Below are positions 22,771 to 31,651 of a stretch of 64,000 bases of DNA, one piece after another. This stretch comes from a virus. Under the pieces are notes generated by a model. That model was not told the DNA's origin. It worked only from the letters and a program-made list of their open reading frames with translations, and did no database searches. The DNA is taken from IMG/VR virus record IMGVR_UViG_3300023172_000016, positions 26,914 through 90,913 of that record, one strand, 5' to 3'. The translations under genes were made by a program, and so were the position numbers. Within the stretch, counting starts at the first letter, position 1. Each line of letters starts with the position of its first letter.

Positions 22771-24144
22771 CTCAGAATCCTCGCCTTCCTCAAGATCAAA
22801 CACCTCTATCTCTGGATCAACAGAAATGCTCTTGGCGGCTACGGCTTTAGGTATAAGAGATGCTGGTTTAGTTTTCTTGAGTTCTCCAGTAATCTTCTTA
22901 ACCACAGCCCTTTGTTTAGTGATAGCTTTTTTGGTCTCTCTGATCTTGGATTTGATCCCTTTGATTAAATCCTCGGTCTCTTTAATATGGTCTGATGATA
23001 GCTTTACTATTTGAATCTGGGAAAGCTTTTGTGATATCCACTTTACAAACTTGTTGAGAAATTCGACAATTTCACTATTCTGTCTCTTCTTTTGGCTCAT
23101 GAATATCAAGAACTTTAGCTTAGCCTCCAAAAAATCGAGATCCATATTCAGATCAACCTCATCCTTCATAAGTCTTTTCAGCCTCACATTCTCTAAATGG
23201 ACCCGGAAAGAATCTAAATATGATTTGACAGAATCAAACTGAGCAACAGCTCCATCTTTGATAAACACAACGTTTTCCCTTACTACTATTTTTGTTTGCT
23301 TCTTGATAACCTCAACAGCTTGTTTAAATTCTGCTGGCGATACTTTCTTTAAAGAAATACCAACATCACATTTACTCTGAGAATTGTTCTGCATGTAGTA
23401 TTCATACCCGTAATAATCGAGCTTGAATAGAAGCTTCTTCATGAAAGAGTCATACCTCATAATAGGAGGCAGATCAAATATCCTTATGGTCTTTTTTCTT
23501 TCATTGACTTCAAAACCACTCTCAAGTATCCAAGAATCGTCTGAATCAAGTTTATATATTTTTCCACTGAAGTCCTTAAAGTATGGTTTCAGAAGTTTGT
23601 TTTTACCTTCCAGATATTCCACAATATCTTCCATCTTTCTTGGCAGAATATTGCTTCTATATCCAACAGCAATACCAACTATATGTGTAAGCAACCCAAC
23701 CGGAATTTCTAGATGGAGCCAGTCGTGTCCACCCTCCTCATTTTTTTCGTTTAGGTCCTTATGTTTCTCAACAATGTCCTTGACATTTCTGTTTATTTTA
23801 ACAGCAGTATATCTTGGGGCTGACGGGTTAGGATTAACTGGGGATCCAAAAAATCCATCTCCCTCAAGTATTTCAAACGAACACCCAAAAGGTCTAGCAA
23901 GTTTTGAAATAGCACCAGCAAGGGAAGAATCCCCATGGTGATATAGTCCGGTTCTAATCACCTCACCCACAAGCCCAATGGTTTTATTAAATGAGTTTGG
24001 ACTATTCTCTATAATTATTCTCTGTACTGGGGTTAAGGAATCATAGAAATTAGGAATTCCCCTTGATTGCAAAACATACAGAGCATAATCTCTGTACTTT
24101 TGATTTATTTGATCCGCGATCGATAATGTACTAACAGCCACCAA
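22762..24144 (-). CDS. 52: DNA topoisomerase II medium subunit (gp52)
   Basis: A 460-aa GyrA/ParC-type DNA cleavage subunit like T4 gp52. The catalytic tyrosine is Tyr112, next to Arg111, in PSAPRYTAVKI. The conserved GLVGEVIRTGLYHHGDSSL block precedes it. As in T4, the GyrA C-terminal wrapping domain is absent. The C-terminus has a long coiled-coil region and an acidic tail. It pairs with gp39 at 28331. Together they relax DNA and support replication initiation. Confidence 0.93.
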   Translation of the reverse strand: MVAVSTLSIADQINQKYRDYALYVLQSRGIPNFYDSLTPVQRIIIENSPNSFNKTIGLVGEVIRTGLYHHGDSSLAGAISKLARPFGCSFEILEGDGFFGSPVNPNPSAPRYTAVKINRNVKDIVEKHKDLNEKNEEGGHDWLHLEIPVGLLTHIVGIAVGYRSNILPRKMEDIVEYLEGKNKLLKPYFKDFSGKIYKLDSDDSWILESGFEVNERKKTIRIFDLPPIMRYDSFMKKLLFKLDYYGYEYYMQNNSQSKCDVGISLKKVSPAEFKQAVEVIKKQTKIVVRENVVFIKDGAVAQFDSVKSYLDSFRVHLENVRLKRLMKDEVDLNMDLDFLEAKLKFLIFMSQKKRQNSEIVEFLNKFVKWISQKLSQIQIVKLSSDHIKETEDLIKGIKSKIRETKKAITKQRAVVKKITGELKKTKPASLIPKAVAAKSISVDPEIEVFDLEEGEDSEDI

Positions 24145-24194
24145 TTATTTCTTTTAACGGTAGTTGTATAAATCTTAAAAGGATTTGTTTCTAA

Positions 24195-25337
24195 TTAAGA
24201 AAGCTTTGATCCAACATCATCCATTTGGATAAGGGCAACATCTATTTTTCTTTGTCTTGCTGATTTTAGCTTACCAAGAACCCTATTCAGATCCGATGCT
24301 TTGGCAAAAACCAAACATCCAGCAGACCAAGTATTTACATTTTTAGAAGTTCCTCTAGATCTGGCTCTGTGAATGTTTATGCTGAATTTACCACTTTGTG
24401 AATTACCAGGGGAGAATGTTTTGAAAGTTGCATCTTTGGGATTAGCAACAGGTACATATCTATCAACGTTTACTTTACCGTCCTGTACAAAGGCACTATA
24501 ACCTCTATGAGTACCTATTTTATAGTCATATACTCCGGGTTGAACAATAGCAAGCCCTTTGGGGTTAATGGTATCTTTTAGACCTGTTGAAAGGTACCAG
24601 TTTCTAAAAGGCCTTACCATAAACATAGGCCCAGGAACAGTAGTTGCCTCGTATGTCCACACCTTCTTTTCGTCCTCTGGAGACATTAATATAATAAGAT
24701 CAATGAAGTGATTTCCTGATTTTTTCTTCTCCGAAAGGTAGTTTCTTAGAGCAACCAAGTTGTATTTGCTCTTGTCCATCTCTCTCCAATAATTTTGGCT
24801 CTCAAGAGCTGATTTAAGGGAATCCCAAGTAATCTTGTTCTTATTTCTAAATTTATATGAAGAGCTTCTAGGTAATAAAGATGCATCAGGCTCAAGCACC
24901 GCATTAACGTCATCCTCTGCCGCTCTTATTGCATCACCAACTTCCTCGACTTCTCTCCGGACATTAGGATTCTTGTTTAAAACATTTATTAGTTCATTAT
25001 GTGGTGCTGGTGCATCAGTTGGGGTTCCAAGGTTACTGGAGTTCAGCAACCATTGTTCAAGGGATGATCCAACCTTAGTTGCCATAAGTAAATCAAGGCC
25101 CGTCATTTTTTTAGGATCCATGAAAGAATCAAAATCTACCGGCTCTTGTGTAGGCGGTGCAGTATTGGAAGCAGGTTTATTGGTTGTTATAGAAACATGA
25201 GATTCAGGATCTTTTAAGATATCCATCAGTTTGTTTCTAGTTACTCCTGCAGTCCTACCTAAAAGGGATGAGCTCTCGTAAATGGAATCTTCCCTTTCGT
25301 TTATAAATTCTTCAAATCCCTTTAAATTCTTTCCCAT
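24195..25337 (-). CDS. YkuD-like (L,D-transpeptidase-type) virion protein
   Basis: A 380-aa protein. The N-terminus GKNLKGFEEFINEREDS has the head-targeting-like motif with an I-N-E cleavage-type site at residues 12-14. Residues 60-180 are low complexity. Residues 230-370 resemble the YkuD/L,D-transpeptidase fold: INIHRARSRG supplies the His and WSAGCLVF the Ser-x-Gly-Cys active site. Such enzymes act on peptidoglycan peptides. A role in wall penetration or in modifying the host wall after injection is inferred. Confidence 0.7.
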   Translation of the reverse strand: MGKNLKGFEEFINEREDSIYESSSLLGRTAGVTRNKLMDILKDPESHVSITTNKPASNTAPPTQEPVDFDSFMDPKKMTGLDLLMATKVGSSLEQWLLNSSNLGTPTDAPAPHNELINVLNKNPNVRREVEEVGDAIRAAEDDVNAVLEPDASLLPRSSSYKFRNKNKITWDSLKSALESQNYWREMDKSKYNLVALRNYLSEKKKSGNHFIDLIILMSPEDEKKVWTYEATTVPGPMFMVRPFRNWYLSTGLKDTINPKGLAIVQPGVYDYKIGTHRGYSAFVQDGKVNVDRYVPVANPKDATFKTFSPGNSQSGKFSINIHRARSRGTSKNVNTWSAGCLVFAKASDLNRVLGKLKSARQRKIDVALIQMDDVGSKLS

Positions 25338-25348
25338 TCAAGCGAGGA

Positions 25349-25356
25349 TATTTATA
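25349..25356 (-). promoter_or_regulatory. T4-type late promoter box TATAAATA
   Basis: An exact match to the T4 late promoter -10 consensus, 12 bases upstream of the ATG of the YkuD-like gene. Confidence 0.6.
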
Positions 25357-25369
25357 CTATTTATCCCAT

Positions 25370-25720
25370 CTAACGGGAATTTCTTTCAAAGGAAAAGAAA
25401 AACACTACTAAGCTATTTAAAAGAACGCTAATTCCACTTATTAAAAATCCTATTGCTAGAATATTAAGTGCGTTTACAAATATCGAGTCCCTATATGCCC
25501 AGTTAATCATGAAAGAAAGAGGGTTGTAAATAGTTCCAGAGATGGACAGAAATCCAAGTATAATACCAACCCAAAATCCACTACATTGAATACATGAAAA
25601 CAACTTATGTAAAGTTGGTGCTTTTACCAATAGGTAAATTCTCAATGGGTCAAATATAGTTCCATTAACAAGGATGGAAGTTATTGACCACCCGATTAGA
25701 AGATAAATTAGCTCTTTCAT
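25370..25720 (-). CDS. Membrane protein with CxxC motif (DUF1360-like)
   Basis: A 116-aa protein with about three membrane spans (residues 4-20, 45-65, 82-108). The segment LFSCIQCSGFWVGIILG matches the C-x-x-C-x-G-F-W pattern of DUF1360-type proteins. The start overlaps or abuts the DnaJ gene stop. Function is unknown. Confidence 0.6.
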   Translation of the reverse strand: MKELIYLLIGWSITSILVNGTIFDPLRIYLLVKAPTLHKLFSCIQCSGFWVGIILGFLSISGTIYNPLSFMINWAYRDSIFVNALNILAIGFLISGISVLLNSLVVFFFSFERNSR

Positions 25721-25721
25721 A

Positions 25722-26741
25722 TTAAAATTTTTCTTGGTAAGATTCTATAAATTCTTGTTGATCTGGGGTTAGGTTCTTTGGCACTTTAATTCCCATCTTA
25801 ACTAGTATATCACCACGATAACTTGAGTTAAATTCAGGAACCCCCTTACCAGCCAATCTGAATATTTTTCCGGGAGGAGTACCACCAGGAATTGTTATTT
25901 TATATTCACCACTAGATACAAGATTCGGGATGTGTACTTCCTTACCTAAGCAAGCCTCAGGAAAAGTAAGATCAACATCACAGATGAGATTATATCCATC
26001 CCTTCGATAGAAATCGTGTTTCTTATCATAAACACTTACAATTAAATCCCCCGGGTCAGATGGTGATTTTGCATGGTCTCCCTTTTCAGGAACTCTAAAT
26101 GTAATACCAGTAACAGAACCCTTGGGTATTTTGATTTCTATTCGGTCAGACTTTCTAACTACACCAGATCCGCCACAGGAATTACAGGATGATTTTGGTA
26201 ATTTGCCAATACCTTCACAAGCATAACAGGTTTCATCCATAGCCATCTGTCCGAAGTTAGTATTTACTACCCTTCTCTTAACACCCATACCAGCACAAAC
26301 ATGACACGTATCAAGGTCACCATCCTTTGCTCCAGTTCCTTTACATTCGGAACATTGCATATTCCTGAACAGGTTTGCATTTTTTGTAGATCCACTAAGT
26401 ACCTCCTCTAAAGTAATCTCAACCCTGGCATTGATATTCTTGCCTTTCTTGATTACCTCACTCTCATAAAAGTTACTGTTGTGAAATCCACCACCGAATG
26501 GATTGAACCCACCACCAAAGGAGCCACCAAATGGATTTGGATTGTCGTACTCCGATTTCTTCTTTGGATTACTTAAAGTCTCGTATGCTTCAGCAATCTC
26601 CTTAAATTTTTTCTCTGATTCTGGATCCCCACCGGATTTATCCGGGTGATACTTTAAAGCTAGTTTTCGATATGCTTTCTTAATCTCATCCGCTGAGGAG
26701 TTCCGATTAACTCCCAGTATTTTATAATAGTCCGGCTTCAT
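25722..26741 (-). CDS. dnaJ: DnaJ co-chaperone
   Basis: A 339-aa full-length type I DnaJ. The J domain has HPD at 32-34. A Gly/Phe-rich linker covers 60-95. Four CxxCxGxG-type zinc repeats follow ([32 protein letters not shown]), then the two C-terminal substrate-binding barrels. It stimulates host DnaK. Phage-encoded full DnaJ is uncommon; with Hsp20 and ClpP it forms a phage protein-quality set. Confidence 0.95.
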   Translation of the reverse strand: MKPDYYKILGVNRNSSADEIKKAYRKLALKYHPDKSGGDPESEKKFKEIAEAYETLSNPKKKSEYDNPNPFGGSFGGGFNPFGGGFHNSNFYESEVIKKGKNINARVEITLEEVLSGSTKNANLFRNMQCSECKGTGAKDGDLDTCHVCAGMGVKRRVVNTNFGQMAMDETCYACEGIGKLPKSSCNSCGGSGVVRKSDRIEIKIPKGSVTGITFRVPEKGDHAKSPSDPGDLIVSVYDKKHDFYRRDGYNLICDVDLTFPEACLGKEVHIPNLVSSGEYKITIPGGTPPGKIFRLAGKGVPEFNSSYRGDILVKMGIKVPKNLTPDQQEFIESYQEKF

Positions 26742-26751
26742 TTAACATCCT

Positions 26752-27099
26752 TTAGAAAGAGGATTTAAGCCATTCCCTGATTACCACTTCTTTTCCTCTA
26801 TCAATCTGAGGAACCTTATTCCATTTAGATTTTAGGGATTTTTTTAACCCAACGATTTCACCACAGATCTCATAATTCTCTTCAGCTTCCCAATATGAAA
26901 CCATTCTAAAACAAAAATCATCTATCCTTTCCTCAGAATCGAAAATATAGACGAAGTCTTCCGATTGTAATCTTAAAGCATTGAGAAAAAGATCCTGTAC
27001 TGCTCTTTCGACGTGGCATTTCAAAATGGCATATTGAGGATGTTCGTCAAAGGACGAACTCCAGTCAGAAAAATGATAATTGCCAGATCCTATATCCAT
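26752..27099 (-). CDS. Hypothetical protein (115 aa)
   Basis: A 115-aa protein (starts MDIGSGNYHFSDWSSSFDEH) with an aromatic helical centre. It lies 10 bases upstream of dnaJ on the same strand. I do not recognise a family. Confidence 0.55.
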   Translation of the reverse strand: MDIGSGNYHFSDWSSSFDEHPQYAILKCHVERAVQDLFLNALRLQSEDFVYIFDSEERIDDFCFRMVSYWEAEENYEICGEIVGLKKSLKSKWNKVPQIDRGKEVVIREWLKSSF

Positions 27100-27103
27100 C
27101 GTT

Positions 27104-27358
27104 TTATTTAGTGTCTAAAAATTTATATATCTGTATATAAATTTTTTGGTCAACCAAATCCCGAAAATCAACTTTAAGTTTTTCCAAAACTGTACTTACT
27201 CTTTCATTACCAAAGTGTGAAAATAGGACTTGTTTTTTAATTTCCGCCTCCATCTCGTCATCTCTTTTATATTTAACATTGGAATCTTTAAGATCCAGGA
27301 TGGATTTTTCAAATTCTTGGAATCGTTGTAGATCTTCTTTACTTAATTGTTCAGGCAT
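27104..27358 (-). CDS. Hypothetical helical protein (84 aa)
   Basis: A highly charged helical protein (EQLSKEDLQRFQEFEKSILD), possibly coiled coil. It overlaps the start region of the next gene and the end of the UV endonuclease gene by 16 bases, consistent with an operon. No family is recognised. Confidence 0.5.
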   Translation of the reverse strand: MPEQLSKEDLQRFQEFEKSILDLKDSNVKYKRDDEMEAEIKKQVLFSHFGNERVSTVLEKLKVDFRDLVDQKIYIQIYKFLDTK

Positions 27359-28290
27359 AGGATTTGTTCGATGTTTTGGTGGTAATCTAAAAGGGCTTTG
27401 TCTTTCTTTTTTACCTCAAGTTCTATATCGAAGTCAAATCCATATGTTTCGATTTTTTCGTGGATCCAATCTGAATGTGCAAGATCCTTTGCACTGGCAT
27501 CTTCAAAGAGAGCCCTGGATTCTGAAAAGTGTGTCAGTGGTGTTATTCCAGAAGGCCAAGTGTCTAAGCACACTTTAAGGGATTCAGCCTCAGTTAATCC
27601 CTCTGGAGGATTACATATGTTATGTAGATAATCAAAAGTAATTGGCACTCCAATCACATCATAAACCATCCTCTTCAGATCTACCGAAGTGTATTGAGAT
27701 TTTTTGTCATCCACTTCAACGACAAGTCTTTTCTTGACAGAATCCTCAAGTGAATGAAAATTCTCACAAAATCTTGCTGCTGCTTCTTCCTTGGTTGGTT
27801 GTGCTGTGTTAACGTGGATGTTTATTGGATAGTAATGGGTTTGTGGTAGTCCCATGAGATCCATTATCTCAGCATGCTGTCTTAATTCTTTGCTTGCATT
27901 CTGAACCACATCTTCCCTAAGTGATGCAAGAACAGAGTATGGAGACGGATGGAAAGTTAGCCTTTGGTTATTTTTAATTGCTATATGGCCTGCCTCCTTT
28001 AAGTGAAATGCAATCTGTTTAAAGTCTGGAAGTTCAACAATTTCATATTCTGAGCACCAGGGGAACATATCAGAGCTCATCCTATACATGGTGATGTTAT
28101 TATCTACGTTCCATTGTATAATCTTCTTTAGGTCTTTTACATTTTGGAGAGCAAGTTCGGAAACATATTCTAAACCTCTGTCAAGGAATGTTCTTTTTAC
28201 CATTGACCTATTAGTTGTAACCCTATCTTTCTTACTAACACCCTCACTAAGTGATAGATTTATACAACAGTATCCGAATTTTCTTGGCAT
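27343..28290 (-). CDS. uvsE: UV damage endonuclease (UvdE/UvsE family)
   Basis: A 315-aa TIM-barrel nuclease of the UVDE family. Family motifs are the FGYCCINLSL start, MYRMSSDMFPW, RLTFHPSPY, YPINIHVNTAQ, VVEVDDKKSQYT and FDYLHNICNP, which supply metal-binding His, Glu and Asp. It nicks 5' of pyrimidine dimers and other lesions. T4 uses the unrelated DenV glycosylase for this job, so this looks like a functional replacement. It suggests UV exposure of the phage or host. Confidence 0.9.
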   Translation of the reverse strand: MPRKFGYCCINLSLSEGVSKKDRVTTNRSMVKRTFLDRGLEYVSELALQNVKDLKKIIQWNVDNNITMYRMSSDMFPWCSEYEIVELPDFKQIAFHLKEAGHIAIKNNQRLTFHPSPYSVLASLREDVVQNASKELRQHAEIMDLMGLPQTHYYPINIHVNTAQPTKEEAAARFCENFHSLEDSVKKRLVVEVDDKKSQYTSVDLKRMVYDVIGVPITFDYLHNICNPPEGLTEAESLKVCLDTWPSGITPLTHFSESRALFEDASAKDLAHSDWIHEKIETYGFDFDIELEVKKKDKALLDYHQNIEQILCLNN

Positions 28291-28330
28291 GTGGTAAAAT
28301 TAAGTCAATGTTGTGCTTTGAAAAAATAAA

Positions 28331-30109
28331 TCAGGATAAAGTTGATAACCAAACTTTCCTAGCATCCGAAGATTTACCAAAAGCCATCTCTAGCATTGCA
28401 CTAGATTTTCTATCCTTAACTATCTTGGTTATTCTCTTGTTCTTCATTACATGATCCCAATCCTCCAGAGACAAAGACCCAAGACCTTTAAGATACCTTA
28501 CATTAGAAATTCTTTTCCCCTGCCCCTTATCCTTAAACTCCTCCAAAGAGTAGTAGTACGTTTTAGTTCTATCCCCAACGGAAACCAAAGGTGTTTCTAG
28601 AAAGCTAAGTTTCTTGTTTTCCACTATCCATGGGAACCACTTAAAGAAAAGATTGATAAGTAATGAAGTGATGTGAGCACCATCTGGATCCTGATCAGTA
28701 GCAATAACTATGTTATCATAAGGACATTTTAAATCCGGTTTTTCTGGGTCAAGATTTAATATCTGCATAAGTTCAAGGATTTCCTTATTATCGGCTAAAT
28801 CAGAAAGGCTCCTTGCATTCTTTATTTTTCCCTTAAGAGCATAGACACCATCTCTGGAAGGATTTCTTTTTTGTAGAATTGAACCCATGGCACTTAGGCC
28901 CTCAACTATAAAAAGGTTTTCTGCATTTCTAGATGTTGGTGGGAAATACTTGTGGGAGAATTTGACCCTCACGTTTTTCTTCTCCTTCCTTATCTTCTTT
29001 AAGTTAGCATCACGCTTTCTTGCTTCAACCTCTTTTTTGATCTTTTTAAATAGAGGGGTGGTGTAAAACTTTTTAAGGGACCCCGAGAATGCATTGAGAA
29101 TTATTTGTTCGACATCTTCTCTCCTCGTAACAAATTTGGTTTTATTCTGGTCCCCAAACTTAACCAAAGCTGGGGGTAAGTTTAATATTAAGCAAAAGTC
29201 GTAAAAGTGGTGTGCTAGTGAATCATCCAGGGTATCATTTATCTGGTCCATGATGATCTTCTGGTGTATCCCTGTACAAATTGCAGAGTTCATAAAAGAG
29301 AAAGATCCAGACCCTTCCGAGTTTTCCCAGATAAGAAGTTCTCCAATTTTGGTCTTGTAGGAAATTTGTTTAAATATTGAAGTGTTCACTGGAATTTCTT
29401 TTCCATCCCAAATGAACTTAATTTTAATACCCCTAGTATTAGGCTCAGTTTCTAGCACTCTCTTTTTTAGCAAAAGTTGTGAGAGGAGTATGTCCTTATT
29501 CCACTTGCAATTATCGAAGATGTTAGAAAGTGGTGTGAAACTTACCGAGGTGCCAAGTTTTTTTCTGCCCCTCTTTAGAACTTTAGCCTTTGCAGGTTTA
29601 AATTTATTCCACTCTTGGTAATAATACTCTTTGGGGCTTGTTGTCTCAATAGAAAAGAAGCTAGACATAGCATTAACAAGGCTCACACCCATGCCGTTTG
29701 TACCAATAAGCGTCTCTTCAACATTATCGTTGTCAAAGTTTGATCCTGCTCTGAGCATAGAAACTGCTGTGGCAATGTTACTAAGTCCACTTTTCTTGTT
29801 AATTGTGGACCCGTTTACGAAACCCTCCCCAGAATCTGTTATCTTTATGTTGTTTGTTTTAGAGTCAACCTCAACAGTAATAGAATCCATAGATTTCTTC
29901 ATCCTCTTCGCTTCGTCAACAGAGTTTGAAAATACCTCATCAAAAAGTTTGTACATACCTACTGAAATCTGGTATGTTGAGCTAAGGATCTTATCACGCT
30001 TAACTATTGGTAACTGCTCTTCGCTTAGCTTAACAGATCCAACATATATGGTTGGCCTTTTAAGAATGTGTTCAAAATCTGAGAGTACCTGTATGCTTTT
30101 AGTTGCCAT
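28331..30109 (-). CDS. 39: DNA topoisomerase II large subunit (gp39)
   Basis: A 592-aa GyrB-type ATPase subunit. The GHKL ATP site is visible in DEVFSNSVDEAKR and ITDSGEGFVN with TNGMGVSLVNAMS. The transducer domain is at about 210-340. The TOPRIM domain has FIVEGLSAMGS and ATDQDPDGAHITSLLI. It corresponds to T4 gp39 and partners gp52 at 22762. It ends after the TOPRIM domain, as expected. Confidence 0.93.
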   Translation of the reverse strand: MATKSIQVLSDFEHILKRPTIYVGSVKLSEEQLPIVKRDKILSSTYQISVGMYKLFDEVFSNSVDEAKRMKKSMDSITVEVDSKTNNIKITDSGEGFVNGSTINKKSGLSNIATAVSMLRAGSNFDNDNVEETLIGTNGMGVSLVNAMSSFFSIETTSPKEYYYQEWNKFKPAKAKVLKRGRKKLGTSVSFTPLSNIFDNCKWNKDILLSQLLLKKRVLETEPNTRGIKIKFIWDGKEIPVNTSIFKQISYKTKIGELLIWENSEGSGSFSFMNSAICTGIHQKIIMDQINDTLDDSLAHHFYDFCLILNLPPALVKFGDQNKTKFVTRREDVEQIILNAFSGSLKKFYTTPLFKKIKKEVEARKRDANLKKIRKEKKNVRVKFSHKYFPPTSRNAENLFIVEGLSAMGSILQKRNPSRDGVYALKGKIKNARSLSDLADNKEILELMQILNLDPEKPDLKCPYDNIVIATDQDPDGAHITSLLINLFFKWFPWIVENKKLSFLETPLVSVGDRTKTYYYSLEEFKDKGQGKRISNVRYLKGLGSLSLEDWDHVMKNKRITKIVKDRKSSAMLEMAFGKSSDARKVWLSTLS

Positions 30110-30160
30110 AAAAAGAATATGATTTGAGTTTATATGGAACTTCCAAAATATAATTTCACA

Positions 30161-30184
30161 AAAAAAGCGGGATGTACCCGCTTT
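30161..30184 (-). terminator. Rho-independent terminator
   Basis: On the minus strand AAAGCGGG and CCCGCTTT form a stem around a small loop, followed by T7. It ends the transcript of the 30205 gene before gp39. Confidence 0.88.
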
Positions 30185-30204
30185 AAGATTTTTCTGTTAA
30201 TTGT

Positions 30205-30735
30205 TTATTCGCCTGCCGGCTCGTAATAAATTTCTTCTACCTTAATTGGGAGAATTTTAGCTTCATAGCCTTTGTCCTTCAAGGAAACTGGGATTCCAAT
30301 AACATAATCCTTTCCTTCAATGTTTTCAACACGGTCTACAAGAAACTCTGAATCAAAGAATATCGTTCTTTTATCACCAAATCTATTTAGGTCGAAATCA
30401 AACTCATCAGCATCAGTATCCTTTTCGATCTCCTTTCCTATGGTTGATTTATACTGTCTGGCAAGTCTTTCCCTTTCCTTAGCTATGATATCTTTAACAT
30501 AATCAGGAGCTCCTTTACCTTGTGTTGGAACTTCCGCAATGACAGTAATGCTTTCAACCTGGCCAGCATCCTTTTGTGCTAACATATCCCTCAATTGTGG
30601 AATAACTTCAGAATATTTAAGCTCCTTCTCTGGTCTTACATTCACATTCTTTCTGAATTTAGACTCGTCGTAAACTGGTGTTACCCCCTCATATAGGGAT
30701 TTGCTAAATTCTTCATATAATTTTAGATTGTTCAT
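30205..30735 (-). CDS. Candidate head-packaged protein (176 aa)
   Basis: The frame is open from TTG at 30741, but ATG at 30735 is preferred. It begins MNNLKLYEEFSKSLYEG, with a Tyr version of the shared motif (YEEF) and an L-Y-E site. The rest is an acidic alpha/beta protein of unknown fold. A promoter-like GATATATAA lies 19 bases upstream and a strong terminator follows, so it may be transcribed alone, as expected for an abundant virion protein. Confidence 0.6.
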   Translation of the reverse strand: MNNLKLYEEFSKSLYEGVTPVYDESKFRKNVNVRPEKELKYSEVIPQLRDMLAQKDAGQVESITVIAEVPTQGKGAPDYVKDIIAKERERLARQYKSTIGKEIEKDTDADEFDFDLNRFGDKRTIFFDSEFLVDRVENIEGKDYVIGIPVSLKDKGYEAKILPIKVEEIYYEPAGE

Positions 30736-30753
30736 TTCCAAAAATTTGTTTCT

Positions 30754-30762
30754 TTATATATC
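30754..30762 (-). promoter_or_regulatory. GATATATAA promoter-like element
   Basis: A perfect copy 19 bases upstream of the ATG at 30735. It includes the stop codon of the 30754-31035 gene. Confidence 0.5.
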
Positions 30763-31035
30763 GCCTGATTCCGGATGTTTAGTAATCTTTACCTCCAAAT
30801 TATTTGTTCCTTTTATCAAACGATGCCACACCTTAGCCTTTATAAAAAACGTCCCATGACACCTTTGAGGAAGTTCATTGTCTATCTGGATTTTCCAGTC
30901 ATTTTCATTTAGGAATTCAACATTACGATCCTCCCAATCTTGATGCCATTTCAGCTCATCGTCGGGTACATCGTGTCTAAAAACCCTTAGGAATTGGTTC
31001 TTACCTAAGCGAGCTTCAGAATATGGATTTACCAC
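30754..31035 (-). CDS. Cupin-like small phage protein (93 aa)
   Basis: A 93-aa protein resembling a small cupin-fold family seen in T4-like phages. It has FLRVFRHDVPDDELKWHQDW with metal-ligand-like histidines, then FFIKAKVWHRLIKG. Function is unknown; a metal-dependent enzyme or binding role is possible. It overlaps the upstream DUF5872-like gene by 7 bases. Confidence 0.55.
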   Translation of the reverse strand: MVNPYSEARLGKNQFLRVFRHDVPDDELKWHQDWEDRNVEFLNENDWKIQIDNELPQRCHGTFFIKAKVWHRLIKGTNNLEVKITKHPESGDI

Positions 31036-31586
31036 GGATTATTGGATTTAAGACCCAGGAGTTTGTGGTATCTGTGGACATTGCAAGACCAGTATCTCGG
31101 TTTCCATTTAGGTCCAGGATCTGTACATCTGTGTCTTGCTCTAAACGATTTAGAAGCCTTTGGATCATCGTTCTTTATTCTTTGGCCTGGTTGTCCAAAC
31201 CTAACCTTGACAACCTTACCCTCGCCGTTTTTTGTATAAACAGCAAACTTCCTTGTCTCACCAGGAGTTCTAAAAGGCTTGTTGATTTTTACCTTTCTAC
31301 CTTGGTATTTTTCCTCGTTAATTTCGAACGGGACGTCAAGTAAAACTTCTTCTCCCCGATATTTAGCTTTTTGTCCAGCTTCTGTACTAATAAGGAAAAT
31401 GTCATCAAGGTCAAGATCTATCTGCTCATTAATCCAAAGGTTTCTAGATTCATTTATTAAATCCAGCCAAGAATCAGATTCTATTCTATAAACACTCTCC
31501 ATTAGGGAAAGGCCCTCTTCTATATGATACCTTAGGGATTCGCTAATATTTTCAGATGTGAATGATGTAAAGCTTCTTAATTTCAT
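31029..31586 (-). CDS. DUF5872-like protein with head-targeting-like N-terminus
   Basis: A 185-aa protein. The N-terminus KLRSFTSFTSENISES has the F-x-x-F motif and S-E/S-x-E sites. Residues 105-180 match the DUF5872 pattern: KFAVYTKNGEGKVVKVRFG, then IKNDDPKASKSFRARHRC and YWSCNVHRY, ending near a Trp. This domain is frequent in phages, often fused to other virion parts. Its function is unknown; the Cys, His and Arg content suggests nucleic acid or metal binding. Confidence 0.65.
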   Translation of the reverse strand: MKLRSFTSFTSENISESLRYHIEEGLSLMESVYRIESDSWLDLINESRNLWINEQIDLDLDDIFLISTEAGQKAKYRGEEVLLDVPFEINEEKYQGRKVKINKPFRTPGETRKFAVYTKNGEGKVVKVRFGQPGQRIKNDDPKASKSFRARHRCTDPGPKWKPRYWSCNVHRYHKLLGLKSNNPW

Positions 31587-31589
31587 ATC

Positions 31590-31598
31590 TTATATATC
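31590..31598 (-). promoter_or_regulatory. GATATATAA promoter-like element
   Basis: A perfect copy, here only 4 bases upstream of the ATG at 31586. The transcript from it would be nearly leaderless, or it serves a downstream start. Confidence 0.4.
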
Positions 31599-31651
31599 GG
31601 TTTGGTATCCAACGATAGAAGCTTTTTTGGTAGGGTGTTTAATACCTTTTA

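Noticed and set aside
23423-23941. 172-codon plus-strand ORF inside the gp52 gene
   Set aside because: It is antisense to a strongly conserved topoisomerase subunit and has low-complexity Ser/Leu content typical of a shadow frame.
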